Of a stretch of 64,000 nucleotides of DNA, positions 52,607 through 62,530 are shown piece after piece; the stretch's first letter is position 1, and the number at the start of each line of letters is the position of its first letter. Origin of the DNA: Pyropia haitanensis (lineage: Eukaryota; Rhodophyta; Bangiophyceae; Bangiales; Bangiaceae); the NCBI GenBank assembly GCA_008729055.1, contig SDUX01000004.1, forward strand, positions 2,170,001-2,234,000. Reading direction: 5' to 3'. Under the pieces are notes generated by a model, which was not told the origin of the DNA, made no database searches, and saw only the letters and a program-made list of their open reading frames with translations. Both the position numbers and the translations under genes were made by a program.

Positions 52607-55275
52607 ATGCTCCGCCGCCTCCTCCGCAAGGCTTCGCGCCGGCCGACGACGGCGGCGCCGAGTGCGTCGGGGCCCCTCCCTGCGACGCTCAACCCGTCAC
52701 CCTCGTCACCGGCGATAGCGTCGCTACCGCACGAGGGTGTAGAGGGGGATAGGGGCCGCGGCGGGAGGGAACTGGCCGCCTCGTGGACCGACGACCACAG
52801 CGGGGGGGGGGGACGCCCGGGGGCCACTGGGCCACCGGAGATTGCGAATGGAGGCAGCGAGCCGGGTGCCCATGGCATAAGCGGCGTTGGCAGTGGCGGC
52901 GGCGGCGGCGGCGGCGTCGGTCGGCGGGGGAGCGGCGGTGGTGCGAGTGGTGTCGGCTCTCGCCCACCCAGCGGGATTGCACCGTCCCTCTCTTCGCGCA
53001 CGCCCATGGCGCCTTCGTCGGCACTCGATGATGCGCGTCTCGCGACGGGCGCACGACGGATGGGCACCCACGCTGGTCGCCTCTCCCTCGATGGGCGCCG
53101 GCCGTCAACGAGTACCTCGGCAGAGCTGTCGGCGCGCGCCGCGGCCGCCAACGCTCGAAATGGCGGCCGTCCTGGGGCCACTCCCCGCAGCGCACGGCTA
53201 TCGCTTGACGGTGCCACCCCATCTGGGTCGTCGGTCGTGGCGGCGGCGCGGGCGGCGGGTGGGGGGAGCGGCGCCATGGCCGGCGGCGCGGGCGCGGGGG
53301 CGGCCATGCATGGCGGCGGCGGGGGGGATGGCAAGGAGCAAAACCGGCGGCTGTCGCTGGATGGGGACCTCCCCGCCGAGGCGGTGGGGCCGCTAGAGGG
53401 CGCAACGACCGGCGGGAGCGGCGGACGGGGCGGCGGCAGCGGCGGCGCTTCGGGCGATAGCTCGGGGGGGAGTGAGGGCGTCCTCGAGTTCCGCCGTGAG
53501 GCGGTGATGCTGCCTATTGACGTGGGCGCCTGCTCGTCCGCGGGCTGGGAGCCGGGACGACGGGGTGTGCTGGGTGCGGAGGGCATGCAGGTTCGCAAGG
53601 AGAACCAGGTACGTTTGGGTGGGAGGGTGACTCGGGGAGGGGACGGTGCGAGTTGGGAGGCTGGGGGGGCGACGGTGCGAATTGGCAGGCTGGGGGGGGG
53701 AAGGTGCGAATCGGGAGGCGGGGGGGGCGTCGGGGAGACGCTTACCGTTGCAGAAGCGAGTGGGGGAGGTGCGGTGGAACGGCGGGAATGCACTTTTTTT
53801 TGGTGCGCGTGCCTGGAGCGGGGAACGGGAAGCGAAGAGACTTGCAGTTGCCCGAGAGTCAAAGTTCCCCGGTGTGCTGTGCTGCACTGCGGTGCATCTT
53901 GACTAGACGTCACGCGAGCTGCTTGAGCGATGCGCTGCTTGGGCGCAAGTGGGCTTCGCGAGACCAAGGGCGCTACGTCCTCAGGTACAGTCATCTAACG
54001 TCGACCACAACGATGCTTTGGCCTCGAATGCATCTGCGGCCGCTCTGACTGCATCTTGCTGTGTTGCGATCCCCGTTCTGTTGGCCCGCACAGGATGCGT
54101 ACACGGCACTAGCGCCGTATGCTCAACACCCCACCCAGCTCCTCTTGGGTGTCTACGACGGCCACGGTGCCAATGGCCGCCCCGTCGCACACGCCGTGCG
54201 GTCGCACATCTCTACCACACTGACCGCCCTCTACTCGCAAATCACATCCAACTCACCCTCCATTTCCTCCCTCGGGGTGTCGCCGTCAGGAGGCTTCTCG
54301 GCCGTGTCTCCCCCTTCCTCCTCCCTCTCCCTGTCTACCACTTCGTCTGACGCCAAGCTCCGCAAAGCGGAGCTGCCTCGCGCACCCGTCCACGCCGCCC
54401 GCGCCGGCGCGATGCGCACCGCCTTTCTGTCGGCCGAGGCGATGTTGTCAACATTGGCCGATGGGGGGGTCAACTCCGTGTTCAGCGGCACCACTGCCGT
54501 GGCATGCTGGCTGCATGGAGCTGAGCTCTACACCGCTTGGTCGGGGGACAGCCGCGCGATTATTGGTCGCAAGGCGAACACTGTCGGAGAACGGCAGCGC
54601 TTCCGGTCTGTGGACCTGTCGTGGGACCAAAAACCATGCCGTGCCGACGAGCGGAAACGGGTCAAGGCGTCGGGCGGACGCGTCGCGCGGTGGCGCAAGA
54701 ACGTCGGACCCCTGCGTGTGTGGCTGCCCCGCGACTGGCTGCCGGGTATTGCCATGACGCGGAGCATTGGCGACACCGTTGTCAGCGGCTATGGGGTGGT
54801 GGCGGAGCCAGAGGTGAGCTACCTTCGTCTAAGCCGTGGGGACGACTTTATCGTCCTCGCCAGCGACGGGGTGTGGGAGTTTATGACCTCCCAAGAGGTG
54901 GTGGACTACGTGGGCCGCCACCGCCGGGACTCGACGCCGCCTGCGGTCGCGGCTGACGCGCTGGTCAAGGAGGCGGTCCGGCGGTGGCGGCGGAATGAGA
55001 TGGTTGTGGACGACACGACCGCGGTGGTGGTGTATTTGGACTGGGGAGAGGATGGTCTCGGTGGGGGGGGTGGCCCCACCGGCACCGGTGGTCCCAGCGT
55101 CACGGGCGGTGTGGGAGTTGAGAAGGCGGCAAATGGCGGGGGTGGGCGCTTCCATCTGCCCAGGAGGGGCGGGGGGGGAGGGACGGGGGGAGCCATGGGC
55201 GATAAGCCAGCCCTGGTGGGGCTGGACGGCCGCCTCCACGCCTATACACCAAAGAACGACGGGATGGGGGGGTGA
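52607..55275 (+). CDS. PP2C-family Ser/Thr phosphatase, two exons
   Basis: Exon 1 (52,607-53,608) encodes MLRRLLRKASRRPTTAAPS and a disordered Ser/Gly tail; exon 2 (54,094-55,275) encodes the catalytic domain. The 485-bp intron (53,609-54,093; GTACGT donor, CACAG acceptor) is phase 0 and cuts precisely inside the first PP2C motif, giving KENQ|DAY when joined. The catalytic part has GVYDGHGANG, FSGTTAVACW, WSGDSRAIIG, SWDQKPCRADERKR, AMTRSIGDT, VLASDGVWEFM and DDTTAVVVYL, so the metal-binding Asp residues are intact. The N-terminal tail contains three RLSLDG motifs (near 53,075, 53,198 and 53,350), each a basophilic-kinase-like site. An in-frame ATG at 52,544 is an alternative start. The design matches the PP2C at 8.2-12.0 kb, which lacks the intron; both end in a short LDG-x(5-7)-PK tail. 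This gene has no frame break. Confidence 0.9.
53641..53729. repeat. Intronic tandem repeat
   Basis: Three imperfect copies of a ~31-bp unit (GACGGTGCGAGTTGGGAGGC followed by TGGGGGGG) lie inside the PP2C intron. Copies start near 53,642, 53,671 and 53,702. Copy number is likely to vary between strains. Confidence 0.7.
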
Positions 55276-56154
55276 GGTGGGAGTGGTGCTCTCTCGTCAA
55301 CATGCTGCTATTCTTTTTTTCCCCTCTGGTTTGCGCCTGCGCACTGGGCGCTGGAAGCGTGCGGCCCACGAGGAGTGAGTGCTGTAAACCGTGTGCCCGA
55401 CCAACAGCACAGTCGAGTGGTCGTGCGACGAGCGCACCGCCTCCACGGTCCCTCTTGTATCACGAGGACACTCCGCTTTTTTCTTTTCTCTGAATACATG
55501 CAGAATGCGCTGTTGCCAACCAGTGGCGCTGACCCCAGGGCGTCTCTCTCTGTGCTCTTGTACAACAGCACGTCTCGAACGGCACGGCGTTTGGGCAGTG
55601 CGCTGCCGTGCGTTGCCACTCTGTCCTTCACCCGAGGTCACACTCCCTCGGCCAGCCTGTCTCAACCATGTGACAGGACACACCTCAGCGGGTCGCGTGT
55701 GCTTGACCCTCAAGAGCGCTGCCACCAGCGACCATAAACTCCCACACAGGCCCACACGTTGAGCTAGTCCAGCCGAATGTTGTGCCATTTTTCCAGTGAA
55801 GGTTTTGCTCCTGTCCTTCTGGCCGTGCTTCCCCTCGCGGTGCGTTGAGTGCGCGAGTGTCCCACAGCCTTCATCGGCGAGTCCGCAGCGCGGATCTCTC
55901 ACCCGTGTGCCTGTGCCACGTGGTGACACCATCCAGTACCAATGAGAAATTCTTCTAGATTTCAAATACACACTCACAAAAGTGGACCCCCGTGATCGCG
56001 CTCCGCAGACGCCACTGCCCGTATCCCCGTCCAAGATGACGACGTGTTGCTTGCAACTGACGAGCCGCAGCTACAGCTGGAATCTGCTTCAACGCCCTTG
56101 TTCGCCCTTCCCATCCTCCTCCCAACGCCACGAACCACCCCGTGCTCGGCCGCT
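55276..56154. other. Spacer, moderate GC
   Basis: 3' flank of the PP2C gene and 5' flank of the next plus-strand gene. Lower GC than its neighbours, with T-rich tracts near 55,312-55,325 and 55,480-55,495. No gene supported. Confidence 0.45.
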
Positions 56155-57756
56155 ATGCGCGCCTCCGCCCCATCCTCCATGGGCTTCCTCGGCGCGCCAG
56201 CCCTGCCGTTCCGCCACCGCCCCCCAGCCGTCCCGACCTGCGGGCGGCTGCACCCCCTCCGCCCCCGCCGCTATGCCGTCACCGCCCGGTGGGGCGAGGC
56301 GCCGACCCCTCCCGGCCCGCCCCCCCCCTCCGCGGCCGTAGCGCCGTCCCCCCCCCCCCCATGGCGCCCGCCCTCGCCAGCTTCCTCACTCGCGCGGGTC
56401 CGTCCACGTGGCTCACCGCCGCGGACGTGCCCGCGGCGCTCTCCGCCGGCGCCCCCCCCGGCGCCACTCTCGCCGCGGCCGCCGCCGCCGCCGCCGCCGC
56501 TGGGTGTGGGGTGGCCGTCACCCCCGCGCCAGACGGCCGCGGCGTCGCGTACGCTTTTGCGCAAGTGCCGTCGGCGGGGGAAGCCGGCGGCGGCGGTGGC
56601 GGCGGCCGGCGGCGCGGGGTGGTGGGCCGGCTGCTGGCGCTGGGCGTCCTGGCGTACCGGCTGGCGCTGGGCGCCGGCCTCGCCGTCGCGGTGGGCGTGC
56701 CGACGGCGGTCGCGGCGGTGGGCACCGCGTTTGGCGGCTGGGGCGGCGGCTGGTGGGCCCGCTCCGTCCTCGGCGCCGCCGCGCCGCTCCTCGCGGTCGG
56801 CATTGACGCGGGCTCGCCGGGGGAGCGGGCCGCGGCGGCAGCTGACGCGCCGCTGGCGCTGCTGCCGACGCTGCTGGCCATCTCGGCGGGCGACTGCCGG
56901 CGGCGGCGGCTGGACGCGGCCGCCGACGGCGTCCGCTGGGCGCGGCTCCGCGCGGCCGTCGCGGCGGCGGACGGGGTCATCCCGGCGGCGGTGGCCGCGG
57001 CGCACCTGGGCGACCTCACCGCCAGCGCCGACGCGGCGGCGGCGCTGGCCGCGGGCGTCCTCGGCGGCGTGCCGGTGGTGGTGCCGCCGCCGGCGGGCAG
57101 CCGGGGCGGCAGCCCCGCCGCCGCCCGCGGGACGGTCGTGTGGGCGTTTCCGGCGCTGACGCCCGGGACGGCGGCGAGCGCGGGCGCGCGGGCGCAGCTC
57201 CGCGCGCTCGCCCGGTCGGCGGCGGCCCCCGCGCTGGGCGCCACGGGCGGGGGAGTCGCCGCCGCGGCCGCGGCCGCCGCCGCGTCTGCCGCCGCCGACG
57301 GCGGGGCCGGGTACGTCCCCCCCCCCCCCGGTGGCTGCCCGCCGCCGCCACTGCCGCGGCCGGGCTGGTGTGGGCGGCGGTCGCGGCGGGGCAGCTGGCC
57401 GCGGTTGGCGTCGTCGCCGCGCACCTGCGCGCGACCTACCGCGGGGGGGGGTCGGCGGTGACGCGCGCCGCGCGGGCGGCCTACCCGGTCGCCCGCGCGT
57501 ACGCGGTTGCGTTTGTGGCGGGGGGGTGGCGCGGGCGGCGGCGGTGTGGCGCGGCCGCGGCGAGTGGGCGGCGGGCGTCGCGCGGTCGCGGGGGGGGGGG
57601 GACGCCGCGGCCGCGGCGGCCGCGGTGGCGCTGGCCGCGACGGTCCGCCGGCGGCGGAGCTGGGATGGGGTGCTGGACGTGTCGGCGGGGGGGGGGGGGT
57701 GGCAGGGGGTTGGTGAGGGGGGGGACGAGGGGGTGGGGCTGTACCCGCAGCTGTGA
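56155..57756 (+). CDS. Chloroplast At5g03900-like membrane protein
   Basis: The order of segments matches the plant protein At5g03900 and relatives (plastid, function not settled, sometimes annotated as Fe-S biogenesis-like). The segments are: a short winged-helix-like unit (TWLTAADVPAALSAGAPPG, then GVAYAFAQVP), a hydrophobic region (LLALGVLAYRLALGAGLAVA), a second unit (LLAISAGD to LRAAVAAADGVIPAAVAAAH, GTVVWAFPAL), two more hydrophobic segments (AGLVWAAVAAGQLAAVGVVA; YPVARAYAVAFVAGG) and a basic tail with AAGVARSR. ATG 56,155 gives MRASAPSSMGFLGAPALPFR, a good transit peptide, in a frame that joins the core at the C-run 56,348-56,360; ATG 56,361 would start the core without it. Further frame changes fall at the C-run 57,317-57,329 and the G-run 57,520-57,526. 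The assignment is from pattern memory, not alignment. Confidence 0.6.
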
Positions 57757-58055
57757 CTGGGGAGGAGGTGGTGTGGTCTTGGTGCGGACAGACGACCAGA
57801 CACGGCTCTCTGTATGCAACTGTGATCCTGACTGATCTGGCCAGGGCGGTGCCCCGACGTGGCGCGGATGTTGGCGGCGCGCGTGGCCTACCAGCCGCTG
57901 TGTTTGTCCGCGGTTCCTCAAACGGACGCGGCGGCTCCGACCGCGTGGTCGCGCCGCGTCCCGCCCGCCTCTGCCCGCTGCCCGTTGCTGCGCGCACCCA
58001 CCCGGCGCGCCCCCCCTGGTCATCCCGCCGCAGACGGCGGCCCCCCCCAGCCGCG

Positions 58056-58448
58056 ATGCCCCCCCCCCCCCCCCCCCCCACCCGGTCCGCCGTCCTCGCC
58101 GCCTACCGCCGCGCGCTGCGCGTCGCGGCGGCGCTCCCGTCGCCAGACGCGCGCGCCTACTACGCCGCCCACGCGCGGCAGCAGTGGCGGGGGCACGCCG
58201 ACGAGGCGCCGGGGGGGGGGCGCGTCGCCGCGCTCCTCGCCCGCGCCGACGACGCGATCGCGTTTGTGGCGGCCAAGGTGCGGCGGCGGAGCGCTGTGGC
58301 CGCCCGGCCTCGGACGCGAGGCCGTGCGCGCACGCGCGTGCGCGTTTCTGTTTTTTTTTTTGTTTTTTTTTGCCATGTTTTCCCGTGTCCCCACCAGCGC
58401 GCACGGAAAGGGGGGCAGATGAAGGGGGGGGGGGGGGGGCGGGCGTAG
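58056..58448 (+). CDS. LYR-motif protein, LYRM9-like, one intron
   Basis: ATG 58,056 begins MPPPPPPPTRSAVLAAYRRA. Exon 1 ends at 58,277 and exon 2 (58,398-58,448) adds a Lys/Gly-rich tail, giving about 90 residues. The 120-bp intron is phase 0, with an AAG/GTGCGG donor, a long T-rich tract and a CCCCACCAG acceptor; its length is a multiple of three, so the unspliced frame is also open. The sequence follows LYRM9: AYRRALR at the LYR position, then AALPSPDARAYYAAHARQQW, RGHADE and LLARADDAIAFVAAKV. LYR proteins act with acyl carrier protein in mitochondrial complex or Fe-S assembly. The Leu of the LYR triplet is Ala here. It follows the At5g03900-like gene by 300 bp. Confidence 0.7.
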   Translation: MPPPPPPPTRSAVLAAYRRALRVAAALPSPDARAYYAAHARQQWRGHADEAPGGGRVAALLARADDAIAFVAAKVRRRSAVAARPRTRGRARTRVRVSVFFFVFFCHVFPCPHQRARKGGQMKGGGGGRA

Positions 58449-59590
58449 CGCGTGGTTTGCTGTGCCCGCCGTTGGGCCGCTGCGGGGCGGAGTGCTCGAC
58501 AGCGACAGAGCCGGCGGGCGGGTTGCTGACGGCAGTGTCCTCTGCTTTTTTGTCGACGCGCACCACCTCTCTGCCCATCGACCGTGGCCGACCGCGTGTG
58601 GAGTTTATCCGCTTTTCTTTCTCGTTGTCGTCGTGTCTGTGCCGTCCCTGCCAACCAGTACCGATCCTGAGCCGTTCCGCGCCCGGCCGTCGTGGTTGCC
58701 ATCTCTGGTGGGGGCTCCCCCCCACCCTCTTTCCCCCCTCCCCGGTGTGTGTGGTCTTGCGTGCTCGCCGGCGTCCCTCCTGTTTCCACCCTGCTGCACC
58801 GCCTTTCCTGTTCCCCTTCCTTTCCCCCCCCCCTACTTGCATGCTTTTTGTCTTTCGTTTTCCACTTGTGCCGCACCACCGCCCAGGGCGGCCGTTCGTC
58901 GCTCTCGCCCCCTGCGTTGCACGCCGCGCGTTCCCCCACCGTCCCCGGGCGTGCCCTCCCGCTGCGCCAGCGGCCGCCGCGTTTCTATCGGCCCGCGGCG
59001 CGGTGGTGGGGGGGTGGCGCCCCGTGTCGCCCGCGCCCGTGCTGGCCGGCGGCGCGCCCGCCGCCGCTGGCGGCAGCGCCCCGCGCCGCGGCGCGTCGCG
59101 CCCGCGCCGGCCTGCTGGCCGACGGCACGGGTGGGTTGTTTCCCCCCCCCCCCCCCCCCCCGTCCTTGACTCGCGGCGCCTTGGACCCGCGCCGGTACGT
59201 ACCGCCGTCGCGGCGCGGCCGCCCGCCGCACCGCACCTGGCGCCGGTGCGGGTGGGGGTGTGGGGAGGAGGCGGCGGACGCGGTGCTTGCCGCCGCGGTG
59301 GGGCGGCCAGGCAAGGAGGGGGAGAGAGGGCGCGCCGCACGCCGCCCGCCTCTCTGCCTACCACGGCACCGCCGGCGCGTGCGAGGCGAGAAGCACAGGC
59401 GGCCGCCGCACATCCCCCCGCGCCGCCCCCCCTTCGGTCCCGCGGCGCCGTCCGCTGCCGGCAGGCCCCGACCGTTGGCGCCCGGCGGCCACGCCCGCCG
59501 CACCGCCCCGTGCGGCGGTCACCGCGGGGGCGTCCTCCCCCATCCCACCCCTTTCCGCCCTGTCCGACCACAGCCCGCCATCCACCCCGT
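58449..59590. other. Convergent spacer
   Basis: Between the LYRM9-like gene and the 3' end of the minus-strand gene. 58.5-58.9 kb is T/C-rich with moderate GC; the rest is GC-rich low complexity. No gene supported. Confidence 0.45.
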
Positions 59591-60999
59591 TCATCGCAGC
59601 CCCTCCAGCCCCTCCAGCCCATCCACCGCCTCGTACATGGCCGCCACCGCTTCATCCGTTGCGGCAGCAGTGTCCAGGGCGGCGGCGTAGGCCACCCCCG
59701 CCGCAGCCGCCGCCGTCGCCGCCTCCGAGCGACCGTGGCCGTCCCCCCCCCACCACCCCCGCCACCACCCACCGCCACGGCCGCCGCGGCCGCCGTCGCC
59801 GCCGCCTCGACGCGCAGCGCGTCGACCGCGGCGGCGAGGGCGGACACCACCTCGCCGCCCGCGGGCGCGAGCGCCCATGACAAACCCGCCGACGTGGCGG
59901 CCGCGGCGGCGACCGGCGGCACCAGGCGGTGGCCGTGCACGACGCGAACGGCGACGGCGGGGGGGGGCTCGGGCGCGCCACCGCCCATGGCGGCCGCCGC
60001 GGCGACCACCCACGGGTCAGCGGCGGCGGCGGCGGCGCCCAGCGGCGGCGACGGCGGCGGCGGCGCCGCCCCCAGCGGCCCCTCCACCCACAGGCCGCCG
60101 AGGCCACGGACGGGGAGTCGGGTCTCCCCCTCCCCCTCTTTCCCTGCCGATGGCCCCACGGCGGAAGCCGCGCCCGCCGCGGTGCCCTCATCGGCGGCCG
60201 CGTCCGCCATGCCCAGCGCCGCCCGTACGGCCGCCGCCACGGACGCGGTCGTGGGTAGCCTGCCCCCCCCGACGCCCCCCGCGGCGGCGCGCCAGCCGCG
60301 CGCCGCGGCGGGCGCGGTGACCGTGAGCGTGGCGGCCTCCCCAAACACCGCGTCCGCGGCGGCGGCCAGCCGTGGCGGCGGGGGGGGGCTGCTGACGATG
60401 ACGCTTGGCGGGAGCGCCAAGGCGCCCACGGGCGTGGACGGCAGCGGCAGCAGCGACAGGGGGGGGAAGGAAGAGGGCGGGGAGGGGTGCCGTCGTGGTC
60501 GCTGCCCTCGCTGGAAACGCCGGTACCGGGGACGACTCCGGGGAGGGGTGGGGGGGAGCCGGCGGCACGCCGCCGCCACCCAACGCTGAGCGCCAGGTGC
60601 GCCGCCGTCGGCGGAAGGCCCACCGCGGGGGTGCGCGCGAGCAGCATCACCGCCGTTGGTGGCGGCGGCGGCGACGGCAGCGGCGGCGTTGACGGCGGGG
60701 ACGCCCGCCCGGCGGCGGCGGCTGCAGCCCCCGCCGCCACGGGCGGCGGCGGCAGCGCGACGGATGCGGCGACCCAGGGCACCGCCGCCCACCCGTCGGC
60801 GGGGTCTGCGGCGCCCACCCCCCCCACGTCCCCCCCCCCTCCCCCCCCCACCCAGCCGACGGCACCAGCCAGCAGCGGTCCGCGGCGGCGGCGGCCGCGG
60901 CGGGCACCGCCACGGATACGGCGAGGAGGAGCGTCGGCGGCACCCCCGTCGCGGCCGCCAAAGCGTACGCCGCCGCCGATAGCAGCCGCGGCGATGGCA

Positions 61000-61031
<32 letters not shown>

Positions 61032-61742
61032 GCCGTCGACACGCCCGCTCGCCGCTCGCCATCGGACGGCGCAGCAGTGGCAGCGGCGGCGGCGGCGGCG
61101 GTGGTGGTGACAAAGGGCAGGGGCGTGCCCCCATCGGCGCCCGCCAAGCGCAGCGGCACCAGCTCGTCATTGCTCCACCGGTGGGGCAGGCCACCCCCCC
61201 ACCCCACCACCCCCGCTGCCGGGTCGGCCCAGCCGCGGGCCGCCCCCCCCCCACCCCCGCCGCGACGACCGCCGTCAGCGACGCCGCGTCGGCCGCCGCC
61301 GCGGCGGCCGCGTCGGTGGCGTCGAGGGTGGCGGCCAGCCGCCGCGCCGCGGCGGCCGCCACCACCGCCCGGTGGTCAAAGGGGGGGGGGAGGAGGGGGG
61401 GGGGTCCATGCCGGCGCCGCCGGCGGGTCGGCCGCGGCGGCCACCGCGGCGGGCGTCTGTCCCGGGCCGACGCGCCGCCGCGCGAGCGCGAGGGGGGCGG
61501 CCGGGCGAGGGGGGGGGAGGGGGGGGGGCGCGCCCCCGCCCGGCGACGGCCGCGGCGCGGCGGCAGCCGCGGTTGCCGCCGCCAGCTGCCGCGGCCGACG
61601 GGGAGCCGCTGGCGGGGACGGTGCGGTCCGTGGCGGCCCCGCCCGCCGACGCGGGGGCGGCCGGGCGTCACGGTGACGCCGCCGGTTGGTGCGGCCAACG
61701 CGGGGGTGCTTTGGTGGGTGTGCGGAGGGTTGGCCGCGGCCA
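59591..61742 (-). CDS. Ala/Pro/Gly-rich protein, unrecognised, frames broken at homopolymers
   Basis: Successive minus-strand stretches have protein-like composition, but each is in a different frame and each changes at a G- or C-run. From the 5' end: LALARRRVGPGQTPAAVAAA; FDHRAVVAAAAARRLAATLD; GVVGWGGGLPHRWSNDELVP with LRLAGADGGTPLPFVTT; LLSAAAYALAAATGVPPTLL; DGWAAVPWVAASVALPPPP; VMLLARTPAVGLPPTAAHLA; VFGEAATLTVTAPAAARGWR; LPVRGLGGLWVEGPLG; AVAVRVVHGHRLVPPVAAAA; and the end AVAAMYEAVDGLEGLEGLR with TGA at 59,591. The start is a guess: ATG 61,742 (MAAANPPHTHQSTPALAAPT). I recognise no family. Conserved-looking Trp, His and Asp residues suggest a folded protein rather than a shadow frame. If the breaks are assembly errors it would be roughly 650-700 residues. 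Confidence 0.4.
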
Positions 61743-62530
61743 TGATGAAGGTCGACCGGTCCCTGTGCTTGATCCATGAGGGGGTGGATATCCGGATGAC
61801 GGGTGACCCCGCACGGGCCAATCCCGGGAGCCCCTCACCCAACACGCAGCGGGAAGCAGAACGACAAGAGAAACAGTGCGCAAGAACAAGAGGAGCGCGC
61901 AGCGCTTCTGATGGAAGGTGGCGCGACGTTATCCTCCAAACCAACTTTGCTCCAGGCCGTTGCGTCTGTCTTCGGCGTTTCTCTCTACTCTTCCGGGGTA
62001 TTGTAGTACAGTACCTGAAAGCGGTTTCCAAACAGTGCAACACGTTCGTACTGACCCAGAAAGAAAGTGCACCGGGGTCGATACGCCCTGTGAAGCGCAG
62101 CGAGTCGGCGCTACAGCGAAGCTGGTGCTGTTTAGGGGAGAGCACGCCTCCGTCCGCGTCAGGGTGAGAGGACTCACCACGGTGCGGCCTGACACGTCAG
62201 TGGTGCGTGCGCGGGCGGCGGCGGCGGCGATCGCACCTGATGGTGACCTCTCACCCAACCTTGGCACCGGCCCCCATACTGCGTAATGACAAAATGTTTC
62301 CCAGTCAGACCTACGTACATACACCCGCAGCTCGTGGCGAAACTGCCCCCCCGTCGCGAGGCCCCCCCACTCCCATGCGGCACACAAAAACGAAACGGAG
62401 GGGACCCCCCTCTGAAGAAGAGCGGGGGGCAAGGGGGAGACCGCAGCGGCGGCGCCCTCCCCGCCCTCCACTTGCCACACCTCTCGTCACATCCTCTCAC
62501 ACACGCCCGCCACCCACCCCTGCAGCCGGG
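61743..62530. other. Spacer, moderate GC
   Basis: Lower-GC DNA between two minus-strand genes; probably the promoter of the Ala/Pro-rich gene and 3' UTR of the Cys-rich gene. No ORF with convincing composition. Confidence 0.45.

Noticed and set aside
57481..62145. A 1,554-codon minus-strand open frame
   Set aside because: Only parts (about 59.8-60.5 kb and 61.2-61.4 kb) look like protein; it also runs antisense through the LYRM9-like gene. Length alone is expected in DNA with so few A/T bases.
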